Shown: piece after piece, positions 11,977 to 21,721 of the stretch
How positions within the stretch are numbered: position 1 is the first letter of the stretch
How the letters are laid out: each line of letters begins with the position of its first letter
NCBI RefSeq assembly: GCF_048544455.1
Contig: NC_133529.1
Coordinates: 56,101,271 to 56,165,270 of the forward strand
From: Silene latifolia
Taxonomy: Eukaryota > Streptophyta > Magnoliopsida > Caryophyllales > Caryophyllaceae
DNA: 64,000 nucleotides
Direction: 5' to 3'
Notes under the pieces: model-generated
Database searches by the model: none
Told to the model about the DNA's origin: nothing
What the model saw: the letters and a program-made list of their open reading frames with translations, nothing else
Position numbers and translations under genes: made by a program

Positions 11977-12240
11977 TGTAGGCAGTGGTTATACACTACA
12001 CATAGTGTGGATGTAGTTCGTTATACGGTCCACATTGGATGCAGTTCGTTATACGGTCCATACCGCTATGGAGGCAGTTCGTTATACGCTCCATATCTAG
12101 AGGCAGTTCGTTATACGCTCTAGTGGTTTGAGGCAGTTCGTTATACGCTCTAATGGTGTTCATTCTATACACTGTGTTTGTAGCTAGGGGCAGTTCGTTA
12201 TACGCTCCATTAGTCAGAGGCAGTTCATTATACGCTCTGA
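11977..12240 (+). repeat. Hairpin array 2, right part
   Basis: Eight further units of the 2389-2462 array. Stems: TGTAG 11977-11981 / CTACA 11996-12000; TGTGGA 12006-12011 / TCCACA 12029-12034; TGGA 12036-12039 / TCCA 12057-12060; TATGGAG 12067-12073 / CTCCATA 12089-12095; CTAGAG 12097-12102 / CTCTAG 12118-12123; 12127-12132 / 12148-12153 (5 of 6); 12184-12189 / 12205-12210 (weak); TCAGAG 12214-12219 / CTCTGA 12235-12240. Seven of the eight loops match GCAGTTCGTTATACG closely; the first is degenerate. Confidence 0.85.
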
Positions 12241-12796
12241 GGGTTGTTTGGTTTGGTTGTGGTTACGTCGAGTTTGATTGTCCTAAGTTTATACATTGTG
12301 TCGTAACATGGTTTGTTGATCATGTGTCGTCTCATGTGGTTTAATTTGGAGTTACTAATTAGGTGGTTGTCCTAATATGTCCTGGTTTGATGGTAAGTTG
12401 GTGTTGAGTTTTCATGAGTATAGATGGTCTCACATGTTTACTAGTTTTGCATTTTAATTGTTATTGATTCTTGGTTATATTCAATTGTTGTAAACATGAC
12501 TCGGTGAGCATCTAGTTATTCCCGACTGATTGTCGATCCCCATTCTCAGGTTGTTCAGATTGTTGATGACTGGTTGATGCTTGTTTGGGGAATGTGCGAA
12601 GCGAGTTCAATAATAATTTAGGAGTTTATGTTTATGTTGGAGAACTCTTTAATAATGTATTAGTTTGGTTTTTGGATTTAGTAATGAACCAGATTGGTCA
12701 GGTGTTTCCGCCACCTTGACCCTTTTATCATTGTTATACTCTGATAATTCATTTATTATAATTTTTTTTCTTTGTTTTATAATCCAGGTTGTTACA

Positions 12797-13340
12797 GGCT
12801 CCTCCTCAATACTGGTTAAAGCATGCTTTTTCTTTCCTTGAACAATCCATTTTTTCTTTCACATTCTTCACCTTATTGAAGACGGCGCACAGGGAACCTA
12901 GAACTTTTCTTGAACAGACTCAATCTCAAAGGGAGTAAAACCCACTATTTCATTCACATTCTTCACCTTATTGTCGGCCGATTCCGATGCGTGAGTTTTT
13001 TTTTTTTTGGTTATTTAGGATAGAGGTAGATGAAGAAGGAATATTTTTTTGGTTTTGTGTTGATTTGGAAGCAGAATTTGATTTGGTCGAGGTAGATCTC
13101 GCCATTATTGAAGACGGCGCACAGAGAACCTGGAAGTTTACCGTATTTTCAGAGCTGTTTCTCTCTCCTGTTTCTCTCTCATCATTATCTTAGCTCTGTT
13201 ATTAAATTTGTTTCGAAATCTAGTATTGTTAAATTGATTAGGTTGATTAAAGGTGGAGTGGGTCAAATTGGTCGGTCTATGCAACGTGACAGGGACTCAG
13301 AAGGATCTGAGCTTACGTGGTCGATTGATCAAGAATGTAG
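12797..13340. other. Unassigned spacer with a local duplication
   Basis: There is no convincing gene. Two short words recur: TTCACATTCTTCACCTTATTG at about 12858 and 12951, and GAAGACGGCGCACAG followed by a GAACCT word at about 12879 and 13110. The pattern looks like a rearranged direct duplication or an eroded insertion. It may be the 5'-most remnant of gypsy-2's LTR or its target. Confidence 0.4.
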
Positions 13341-13374
13341 GCATTGAAAGGCACTAGCGTAGTTTAGAATGCAA

Positions 13375-13381
13375 AGAGAGA

Positions 13382-13416
<35 letters not shown>
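13375..13416 (+). repeat. (GA)n microsatellite
   Basis: About 20 GA units with one GG interruption, inside the gypsy-2 LTR. On the element's own strand it is a TC tract about 45 bp downstream of the TATA box, so it would lie in the transcript leader. Confidence 0.9.
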
Positions 13417-13419
<3 letters not shown>

Positions 13420-13456
13420 GAGCACTCGCGTGCCAAATATGGAGGCTGAAGGCCTC

Positions 13457-13464
13457 TATTTATA
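13457..13464 (-). promoter_or_regulatory. TATA box of the gypsy-2 LTR
   Basis: The minus strand reads TATAAATAGAGGCC across 13464-13451. The same TATAAATAGAGGC string occurs on the plus strand at 18527, upstream of the antisense gene. Confidence 0.65.
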
Positions 13465-13544
13465 TTAAACATATGGAAGAGTTTAGGAATGGCACGGATT
13501 CGGAAACAAATCTCGGAAATATTTTGGAAAATGCGAAAAGATGA

Positions 13545-13614
13545 CTGGAGAAGAGGCGCAGCAACCACTGCGTTTCTTCGAAGAGGCATAACATTTGTTG
13601 CGTCTTTTCTCCAG
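13545..13614. repeat. Hairpin pair upstream of the LTR TATA box
   Basis: First hairpin: 13550-13561 with 13568-13579 (12 pairs, two G-T). Second: 13580-13592 with 13597-13609 (several wobbles). An outer 8-bp repeat CTGGAGAA (13545-13552) / TTCTCCAG (13607-13614) encloses both. Similar pairs occur at 14738-14799 and 18422-18480. Confidence 0.7.
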
Positions 13615-14023
13615 AGGTTTCCTCCATGGCAAGAAAGATTTCACGTTTTATTTACAGAATTTCGGTAAATTACACTTCCTTATTCCATAAAACACAATAT
13701 TATGGTAGATATTTACTTAAAATATTAATTTTAAATAGGAATAAATATCTTAGAGAATTCTAGAACATTCCGGAATATGTCGACTGAGCATTTAAACGGT
13801 TTTTAGAAAATGAAGCGGTTTTTGACCCGGACTCCAAATAAAATCTAATTACTGTCAAAACGACCATATCGGTGCGTAGATGACGACCCAGGGGTTGACT
13901 CGAGTGTTTGAGCTATCACTTGATGATGAACTTATGGACTGTCATAAATCGTTCCGCGTATCAGACATGCGGCCCAATCATCACTGGGTGGTTGGCGGGA
14001 GGTGTAGAAATGAGGTATCTACA

Positions 14024-14039
14024 GAGCCCCCACTTTGAC
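14024..14039 (-). promoter_or_regulatory. gypsy-2 polypurine tract
   Basis: The minus strand reads GTCAAAGTGGGGGCTC immediately before LTR start TGTAGATACC. This is the expected PPT-LTR junction. Confidence 0.75.
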
Positions 14040-14338
14040 TGAGGCTTGGACAAGGGGAAAGTCAAAGTTTAGCCATCAGGTCAATCGAAGATTAGAACCT
14101 GACGACACGAGGCGGCTCAAGGGGTTTGAACCAAGGACCTATCGTAGGGAACATTTTAGAGTCTGTCGACTAATGAGAGGGGGGGGGGGTCGTTTAAAGT
14201 CCAATAGACTACGTAAGGAGGCATGCCAGCCATAAGAAGAAAGCAAGCCTGAGACATCCTTGGGTGAAGGATTCGAAGGTACAAATACTCTTCGGGGAAT
14301 TTTATTTTAAACTCGGTGGGGAAGAATCATATGTTGAG

Positions 14339-14475
14339 TCGACAACGGCGCGTCCTTGTCACTAATGAGGAAAAAATAATAGATCGGAAACGACGCGTCC
14401 TTGGCACCGCTGAGGAAAAAAAAGGTGTTTGATCGACAACGGCGCGTCCTTGGCACCGCTGAGGAGAAAATCCGC
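14339..14475. repeat. Short tandem repeat, about 47 bp x 3
   Basis: Units start at 14339, 14384 and 14433. Each contains a TCGACAACGGCGCGTCCTTG-like word, then an ACTAATGAGG or CACCGCTGAGG word and an A-rich tail. More degraded copies may extend on both sides. It lies between the PPT and the first antisense gene, where some Tat elements carry tandem repeats. Confidence 0.75.
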
Positions 14476-14737
14476 TCGGGTCGTCGCAAGCGAAATTCCG
14501 ATAAAGAGGAGAAGCCCATGAGCTGTATTTAGTGATCATGAATTCTCGCCGGGGAATAAAATGTCGTGGTTGTCTGTAGTCTGTTGAAGAGAAAATGTCG
14601 ATCCGGACGAAGAGAACGCCAAAAAAGAAGCCATATGTTGAAGATAAGATGTCGGGGAAGAGGCGCATGAAGCCCGGGCCCACAAATAACAAACTTATAA
14701 CGAATTTTAACGAATCTGGCAGGAACCTGGCTGAGGA

Positions 14738-14799
14738 AGAGACGCAGCAAGAACTGCGACCCTTGGAAGAGGTGCAGCAAGTGCTGCATCTTCTCCCGA
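14738..14799. repeat. Hairpin pair upstream of the PMD-like gene
   Basis: Two GAAGAG-GYGCAG-type inverted repeats, including GTGCAGCA paired with TGCTGCAT in the second. Relative to 13550-13579 the arm change GCGCAG to GTGCAG is matched by CTGCGT to CTGCAT. Confidence 0.6.
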
Positions 14800-15525
14800 G
14801 CTCACTCCTGTCTGGGTAAAAACCCGACTTAAGCCGTGTTTGTTTTCATTTCAAAAACACAAACCTATTTTGTTTTCTTTACAAAAACTCAACCAAATTA
14901 CAACCAATTCCCGTCTTGTACTTGCCATAAATCACGACTAATCGAGGTATGTGTCTTGTACTTGCTTTATTTTGCATTTGAGCTTTGACTTTGGCGAACA
15001 TTTAGGGTTTATACCCATTTTCAATCGAAAATTTGGGGCTTTCGTCCCAAATGAATTTGTCTCATGAAATTGATGGAAATGAGTAATTAATCATGTTAGG
15101 AACATAACCATGTATCTCTTTCAAATTTTCGTCAAGTATTAACGATTTGAGGGCGAAATGTGACGGTTTCTTGCTAAACCGTAAAACCCTTCGAAAATGG
15201 CCCTATGCTAGTCTATTTTTGATGAAACTTTATGTTTTGGAATCCTTGAGTAATGGGTAAACATGCTATTATGCCGGATTTTTAATTTATAATAGCTTCT
15301 TGGGGACACTTTTTGTATGGCATTATTGCTATTGTAGCGAAATGCTGCCGAATTTTCGACTCAAAACCACAACTAGGCTTGAATTTAGACTCGTCTTGAC
15401 TAATCCTACCACATGTGTGGTCGGGCTTTGGAAAATTCTGGCCAAAGATGGCTAGAAAGGCCGTTTTTAAATGTTTGAAACGCTTGATAATGCGACTAAC
15501 ATCGATTTGTTTACATTGATTTTGT

Positions 15526-17824
15526 AGAGGATATTCCTTCTACGTCGGGGAGAGGCCCCATTGACACTGACTTGGACCCTTCTACCGTTCAGCAGATGGA
15601 AGAGGATATAGAGGAGGAGGCCCCGCGGAGGGCCAATGTAGGACGAGGCGGTTGTCAGCTCGCAGGAGCGCCTGAGTGGGCCGAGAAATGGGATGGTAGA
15701 CATCTCATTTGGGCGGCGGAGAGCCACCTGTTGTATAGGACGGCGAGGAGCATGGTAAGCCTTCAACTTATCATTCCCTTATTTATTTATTTCTTACACA
15801 TTTTATGCTAAAGAAAGCTTTCTTTTGAATTGACGCAGGAGGGTGGGAATATGAGGTCCTTCTCTGGTTATACGACGATGATAGACGCCTTCGGGAAGCT
15901 GTCGGAGGAGGAGAAGGCTATCATCGAGCGGGGAGCCTTTGGTGCCTTGGTAGAGGCTGGAGGGAGATCAAGGAGAGGAAGATTCGGGCTAAACTCATCC
16001 TGATTCAAGCCTTTCTTGATCGGTTCTGGGACACGACCTCGAATATCCATATGCCTTTTGGAGTGATCGGGGTCACCTTGGAGGCATGATCTCGGATCTG
16101 CCATGTGGAGAGGAGTCGTTGGTGTGGTTGTTGGCGGCCATGGGAGTAGACTCGCCTGAGGCGAGGAGTCTGGTTGGCTGGAAACTGGCTGCGGATGTGG
16201 CCAAGTTCCTGGTTTGGTGTCGAGTACCGACGTCAGAGATTATTTCGGTGGTAGGGTTCCGGCGAGAGTGAAGATGGATAGACGCATGGTGCCTCCACCA
16301 CCTTGTACTGCTGAGCAGCGGGCCCGTTTGTGGTTGTGGTGGTTCTTGTCTTCAATTTACTTTGGAGACAAAGTGGAGTGGCTATCGACGAAGCTTCTTC
16401 GGTTTCTTTCTAACATGTGTAGCCTAGGTCGCTGGGACTGGGTTACTTCTAGTTTTGCGGTCCTCACGCGCTATATGAGGGCTATGGTCCATCCAGAGCT
16501 GATGGAGAAGGGGACTTCTCCTACCACTATCAGTCCTGGACTCCTCTTGGAGGTATGAACCATTCTTGAAAATATGAAAGATCATTTTTTGTAGAAAATG
16601 ATTTGTAATCATTATTATTTGGCCTGCAGGCGTGGGTGTACCCTTACTTCCCTTGCTTTGCGCCCACTAGGGCGGAGGACATACCGAGAGCGTACCCCGT
16701 CGTGAGGGACTGGGTATTGTGTCATTAGAAGAGCCAACGGTTGTCTTATGATGTTTGTCGGAGGGGCGTGAATGCCCTGAATTTAGACGTCGTAAGTGTC
16801 TTTGATCTTCATTTTATTTTTCCTTTATTTAGAGATGATCATAGGAATGGCCCCTCGTTTTCCTGCTTTAGTGAGTGCCCAGGCCTTGGGAGAGCTACTC
16901 TGGGGCTCCAACCTTTGTGGCTGAGGTTCTCTGTCCCCGGAGTTCGACTAGCTTGTTGTTGACGATACCCTTGGGGTCTGTGTGGTACTTGGGTGAGCGT
17001 TTGACTCGGCAGTGCTCAAGTGATACTTTTACGGTTCCTATCGACCCTCCACGAAAGATGTTTAGTGAGCCTTCAGAGGCTGAGAGGGCAGCTGACCTGG
17101 CTGACGCGAGTGGTGACGCCCTCCTTCTCCCTAGTGAGGAGTACGCTGGGTTTGTTCACCGGAGGTTAGCGTACTGGCTGATCGTGGTAAGCATAATTAC
17201 CGTTTACTTGTCTTTGATAGATCTGATAAATGATGAATGATTAGCAAATAACGAACTACTTAAGTTTTGTAGGAGACCGAGGTGGCGGGCATCGAGCCCC
17301 TAGCTTTTCCAGAGACGTTGAAGTACACTGACTCGGCGGGCATGACGGTGATCTTAAAGATCCAGTCTTTCAGCGAGGCGGTGACTGACGCTGGCTTGGA
17401 TGAGTGGCAGCACGTTGTGAGGAGGGTAAGCTCCCAGCTTTGGTTGTCTTTAGTATTTTATGCTTTATTACATAGGAATACATTTGCTTGAACCTTCTCC
17501 GTATTTGAATGAAGGTGCCACCGTCCAGGCATGTCGAGATGTGAAGGATGGCCAACCGGCTCCAAGCTACTGCCATTGCGGCACTTACAGATGGCTCGGG
17601 GCGGTAGGTATGAACCATTTTTACCCGTCATTATTTTTATTACCTCCAATTTTGTGAAGTGAAGTATCACTCCATTTTTTGTGTAGAGGGAGCGTGATCT
17701 GGAGCGTGAGTTGGCGTAGTCCCTGGAGGGGACGACCCATTTACTGAGAGAGCTCGAGGCCAGAGATGCTGAGATTGCTACCCTTGAGGCAACAGTGGCT
17801 GAGCTGAGGGGTCGTCAGGACTAG
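15526..17824 (+). pseudogene. Antisense plant-mobile-domain-like gene remnant with six introns
   Basis: Read from the plus strand, opposite to gypsy-2. Exons are joined by GT-AG introns at about 15755-15838, 16553-16629, 16792-16871, 17187-17272, 17426-17514 and 17602-17686, and a 5' leader intron may run from 14945 to 15525. Recognisable pieces include a WRE stretch followed by FLDRFWDTTSNIHMPFGV (about 15945-16060), which resembles plant mobile domain / aminotransferase-like proteins, and a C-terminal heptad-like coiled coil (about 17687-17820) ending at the TAG 17822-17824. Frame changes within the second exon (for example near 16080) and a TAG at about 17718 make it non-functional as it stands. 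Such proteins occur both in host genes and in transposable elements; here the position between pol and 3' LTR suggests an element-carried gene. Its function is unknown. Confidence 0.55.
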
Positions 17825-18418
17825 TTTGTGCTGACTTATGTTTGTACATTTGTGCATTTTGGATGTCATGTTGGACAGGAGCCCGTATTTTGATGTATAT
17901 TTTTGCATTTTGGTTGTATATATGATGGCCTGCGTGCCTTTGCTGCTGGGTGTTTGTTGTGTTTGCAGGTTAGCTTTGAAAAACAGGTTTGGCATGTGAC
18001 GGTTTGCGCCGTCATGGTGCCGAAATTCACGCAGGAAATGACAAGCAAAACATATAGCAAAAAGAATTACGATGGCCAAATTAGCGCGAAAAAGGAAAGA
18101 AAATGAAAAAAAAAGTGCGTGAAAATGGACAAAATGACGCAACCGGACGGTAGGGAGAGCTACCTCCTAAAAAAAGAATTTAAAGGAAACGTCTAATTGT
18201 GTCATAAACATTTTGGAAAAGAGGGAGTGAAATGATTCCCCGAAAAAAAAATAAGAACGAGTAAGTGTGCGTATTTGGCGAAAATGTCGATTTTGCCTTG
18301 AAAAGCGAACCCGTAAAAGATTAAGAAACATAGATTTTGTAGTTACCGAATTAGGTCCCTATAGGAATAGGAAACAGATAAGGAAAGATCACACGGCTGT
18401 CAAACGAGGAAAAGAGCA
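17825..18418. other. Spacer between the two antisense genes
   Basis: No gene seen. It contains an A-rich stretch at about 18095-18260 and a short hairpin, TGACGG 17997-18002 / CCGTCA 18009-18014. Confidence 0.5.
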
Positions 18419-18421
18419 TCG

Positions 18422-18534
18422 GGAAGAGGTGCAGCAACAGCTGCGATCCTTCGAAGAGGCGCAGCTTCTGCTGCGTCTTCTTTCCAGCTTGTCGGTTCTC
18501 GGCAGAATTTAGGAAACATCGAATAGTATAAATA
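18422..18534 (+). promoter_or_regulatory. Promoter cassette of the second antisense gene: hairpin pair plus TATA
   Basis: Two hairpins lie at 18422-18452 and 18453-18480; in the second, CGCAGC pairs with GCTGCG. They are followed by TATAAATAGAGGC starting at 18527. The ATG lies at 18632, about 105 bp downstream. The order (hairpin pair, about 50-80 bp, TATAAATAGAGGC) matches the gypsy-2 LTR promoter on the other strand. Confidence 0.6.
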
Positions 18535-18631
18535 GAGGCTTCGGTTGAGCTTCTATTCTCACAATTCTCCCTTCCTTGACTTCGTGTATTACATAAAACC
18601 TCATATATCTTCTCAATTTTTCCCAAAAAAT

Positions 18632-20167
18632 ATGGATGCCTTTAAAAATCGCGTTAAGGAGTGGACGAATGAATTTACGAATGTGGAGAAACACGACATG
18701 GGTTCTTTTAACTTAGGATAAATCATAAGTTTTAAGGTAGTGAAGGTAATTAGGCCATTTTTGGATGCTTGTCTTGAATATTGGAACCCGAATTTTCATG
18801 TATTTGCCTGTCTGGGAGGGGAAATTTGTCCCTTTCCTGATGAAATTATTGCGGTTGGAGGATGGGACGCAGAAAGTGTTCCGGCTATACCCCTTAGCTC
18901 TCAAGGCTATAAAAATAAATTTAGGGATTTGCTTGGGTTGACCAAGGCTGTGGTAGACCATCTTGTGACCTCAAAAGGTGTCCGTATGTTTGAATTTGTC
19001 GATCGATTTATAAATAAGGAGGACCCTACTATCTCTTATGCGGCAAGGCGCAGAGCTAATGGATTTTGCCTTCTTCATTGCTACATCCTGCGAGGGCATG
19101 TGGACAAAGAGATGAGGGGTGACTCTCGATTTTTAGGCATAGTGGAGCAAATGAAACTGCGCAGGAGCCTAACATGCTTAGTTCTAGGGGATACCATTTT
19201 AGGATTGGACAATAGGAAGGCGAACCGTGAGTATCCTTATCTTGGGAGTCCTATTATTTTACAGGTAAGAACCTGTTTTATGTCCAATTCGGTCGTTTTC
19301 TTTCTTTCTTTTATTTTTTTATTTTATTTTATTTAATTTTATTTTTTCCGGCCGGTTTTGGATACTAACTCCCGTCCTCTTTTTGCAGATCTGGCTAATG
19401 GAAAGGTTGCGGTTGATCGAGCCCCCAGTTGACGTGACATGATATCATTCCCGATCAATTGTGATGAGAACGAGGCTATAAACATGGTGGACTTCACTCG
19501 AGTATGCAATTATTGGGAAAATAAATTGAAGCGTGAAGGTGGGCCCTTGATTTGGTTGATTGTGCCATGGTGGCATCTTAGATCGGTGACTAGAGTATCG
19601 TCTTTGGATCCGACTTGGTCAATTCGCGTTCCCGGCTTGGAATTCATGGTTTATACTTCACTGGAGAGATTGATGAGGCAAGTGGGCCTAAGACAGAATA
19701 TCCCTAAGCTAGACATTGTCTCTCAAACTTCCTTTGCGCATACTTCGGAGTCTTGTCGAGAGTGGGCAATTTGCTGGGCCGAAAGGAATATGTGGTTCAT
19801 ACCTGTTCACGTTGGCTCGTTATGGGAATCTGACTCATATCAAGAGTGGAGGAAAGCAAGCACTCCCGAGGAGCGTGAAAAGCTAAGGAAGCATGAGCCC
19901 ATAAACTATAAGATCCGCGAAGTGGCGAAGGAGAACCAAAAGTACTTAACTGAGAAGGAAGAAGAGGCCGGATATTGGATCGTCCATCCGTTGAATAAAC
20001 CAAAGAATGCTCGTGCCGTGAAGATGGTGGTGGATCAAAATAGGAAAGCTAGACCGCGAAAACGACTGTTAGTGATTAGGTCGGAAATAATGCAAGAGCG
20101 TCCTGCTCGTGGTCGAGACAAGAAATGTGACAAAGGCGACAAAGGCAAGGGGAAAATGGAAGAGTAG
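18632..20167 (+). pseudogene. Second antisense gene of gypsy-2 (DUF7745-like), one intron
   Basis: An ATG at 18632 opens a frame that meets a single TAA at 18719-18721 and continues in the same frame to 19264. A GT-AG intron at 19265-19388 follows. The second exon shifts frame near 19440 and then stays open to TAG 20165-20167. The N-terminal exon has the style of plant proteins annotated as DUF7745 (recalled, not searched): WNPNFHVFACLGGEICPFPD, then a conserved YAARRRANGFCLLHCYIL block and SPIILQ at the splice site. The C-terminus is very basic and Lys/Gly-rich. It sits antisense to pol, next to the integrase end at 20707. The role is unknown; similar antisense ORFs are known in Tat-lineage elements. 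Defects are few, so decay may be recent relative to the rest of gypsy-2. Confidence 0.6.
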
Positions 20168-20706
20168 CCTTAGTCATTTTTAGTAGTATTATTTATTATT
20201 TGAGTTGTAATAAATGGCGGGGTTTTTAGAATACTAGCCTAGCATTTTAATTTATATGTATTTGGCGTATTACTATTATTTAAGGAGTAATGAATAAATG
20301 ATTTATTAGTTAAGAAACTTTTATAAATTTTCTTTATTTATTCTTATCGAATATCAAATGCAACATGCAAATGTCCTTCTATTTACATCTTGAAATGACG
20401 GGTTGTATCCTGTAAAGGATTGCCTACGTATTCATTAGAAAAAATGAAATCAAACCCTGTACGTAGTTCGAAAAAATGTAAAAGAATAAATGTTCGAAGC
20501 AAGAGCTTGTAATGAACTTAGAAAAATAAGCGTGTGCTTTACTTACTCCTAAGGAAATGCAATTCAATTTATTTGATGATATGAGGATGTCAAAATGTCA
20601 AAACGCAAGAGCGAAATGTCATAAGCTTTTTAGCGGGCCATGGGCCGTTTTTATTTCGTGTCAAAAGAGCGGCACGTGTGTCACGCGAGGCGCGTTTTAT
20701 CCTATT
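20168..20706. other. Intergenic stretch between convergent antisense gene and pol end
   Basis: AT-rich, no ORF. It contains the shared 3' flanks of the plus-strand antisense gene and the minus-strand pol gene, so both would need their polyadenylation signals here. Confidence 0.5.
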
Positions 20707-20857
20707 CTAAGGGTAGTACCGTTTGAATTGGTCTAGATTAGTCGGATCAGAAAACTCATTCCCGTCTAAGTCTGTGATCTTAACCGCATCCCCCTAAAAG
20801 TATGGACTTGGCCAAAAATGGTCTTGCCCAATTAGGTTTAAATTTTCCCTGTGAATC
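20707..20857 (-). pseudogene. gypsy-2 integrase C-terminus fragment
   Basis: The minus strand encodes GKFKPNW and, after a frameshift, a tail ending FKRYYP and a TAG (20709-20707). This continues the integrase C-terminal domain interrupted at 38144, which shows that gypsy-1 landed inside this gene. Confidence 0.75.
20853..20857 (+). repeat. gypsy-1 TSD, left copy (GAATC)
   Basis: Pairs with GGATC at 38144-38148 (4 of 5). One base has changed since insertion. Confidence 0.7.
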
Positions 20858-21514
20858 TGTTTTGTGTGGATTTTGCGCAAGGCGAAATCAGGTCAGGGTA
20901 GAGTTGTGTAAGGTTAATTAGCTCTAGATAATCTGTTGGTCAGGTCGTCAGGGTAAAATAAGAAGCTGTAAATAAAATAACGACAACAATAATAAGACAA
21001 AGAATTTTGTACGTGGAAAATCCTTGAATGGGTAAAAACCACGGGCACCAAGCCAGGAGAGGATTTCACTATGTAATTTGGGAGAATTATTATATGATAA
21101 TGATAATGTTTATTTCTCTCTAAATATTGCGTATGTAAACGTGTGCTTCTTCTTGTGTGAGAACGAGATGCGTCCAATATCTTCAAAGTGTTCCTTATAT
21201 AAGCTTCAATCTTGAACGACTGCCTGATATGGTATTGAATGCGGATTATTCTCCATTATTGCCTGTAATAATTGCTAATATTCCTCCCTTAATTACTGCA
21301 TTTACTCCGAGATCTTCTCACTTAATGCTACGTATATAATCCTTTTATAATACGCGTATATGGTCTAATATCGTTCTGATATTTTGACCGTTGTCCTCTC
21401 CATGGCCTGGCGCCTATCTTCATGTATCCCCGATAATCGACACCGACGGCGGCTGGCAATCAGGTTTAGATGAGATCTTCGATCGGGAAGGTCTGCGGAT
21501 TTCCAGGCCTAACA
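20858..21514 (-). repeat. gypsy-1 3' LTR
   Basis: Plus-strand ends TGTTTTGTG...GGCCTAACA. It matches 37488-38143 closely; the largest difference is around 21428-21470 versus 38057-38095, a CG-rich stretch. A palindromic CTTATATAAG near 21192 could provide the TATA box. Confidence 0.92.
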
Positions 21515-21532
21515 ATTGCCCCTTATCTCCTT
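21515..21532 (-). promoter_or_regulatory. gypsy-1 polypurine tract
   Basis: The minus strand reads AAGGAGATAAGGGGCAAT directly before the LTR start TGTTAGGCC. Confidence 0.75.
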
Positions 21533-21721
21533 ATTTGTGGTGTGCCAGGACGAAAAAATGAGGAGATAACTTTATTTTTAGGAAGATTACCCAACGGTTA
21601 AGTTATGCCGATCGGTTTCGTAACGGCTATTTTCTTTAGATTGATGACGTGTGTAAGATTTACTGCAACTTCCTTAATGATTATCCACTTCCTTTGCGGT
21701 TGAAACCCTAATCTTCTCTAT

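Larger units (their letters stand above)
701..12796 (+). mobile_element. 3' LTR of a Ty3/gypsy element, split by a nested LARD
   Basis: The LTR starts TGTAACACCCC at 701 and ends GTTGTTACA at 12796. Its two parts (701-2485, 1785 bp; 11966-12796, 831 bp) are separated by the 2486-11960 element and the duplicated GGCCA. Joining them gives an LTR of about 2.6 kb with TG...CA ends. A TATA box lies about 300 bp inside, and everything after it, including two hairpin arrays, should be in the transcribed R/U5 part. The 5' partner LTR is outside the window, so a solo LTR with some flanking internal sequence cannot be fully excluded, although the PPT at 686-700 supports a 3' LTR. Confidence 0.75.
13340..14023 (-). 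repeat. gypsy-2 3' LTR (left edge approximate)
   Basis: On the minus strand the LTR begins TGTAGATACC at 14023, right after the purine tract at 14024-14039. It contains a TATA box (13464-13457) and a TC-rich leader. The left edge is not fixed because the partner LTR is missing. Confidence 0.6.

Noticed and set aside
11977..12240. CRISPR-like array (constant core of about 20 nt with variable flanks)
   Set aside because: Spacing is irregular (about 21-35 bp), the variable parts are arms of the same hairpins rather than independent spacers, and this is plant LTR DNA with no cas genes.
13545..13614. tRNA-like cloverleaf (outer stem with two hairpins)
   Set aside because: No TPsiC or D-loop consensus and no third arm. 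It recurs as hairpin pairs near promoters, so it is treated as a regulatory repeat.
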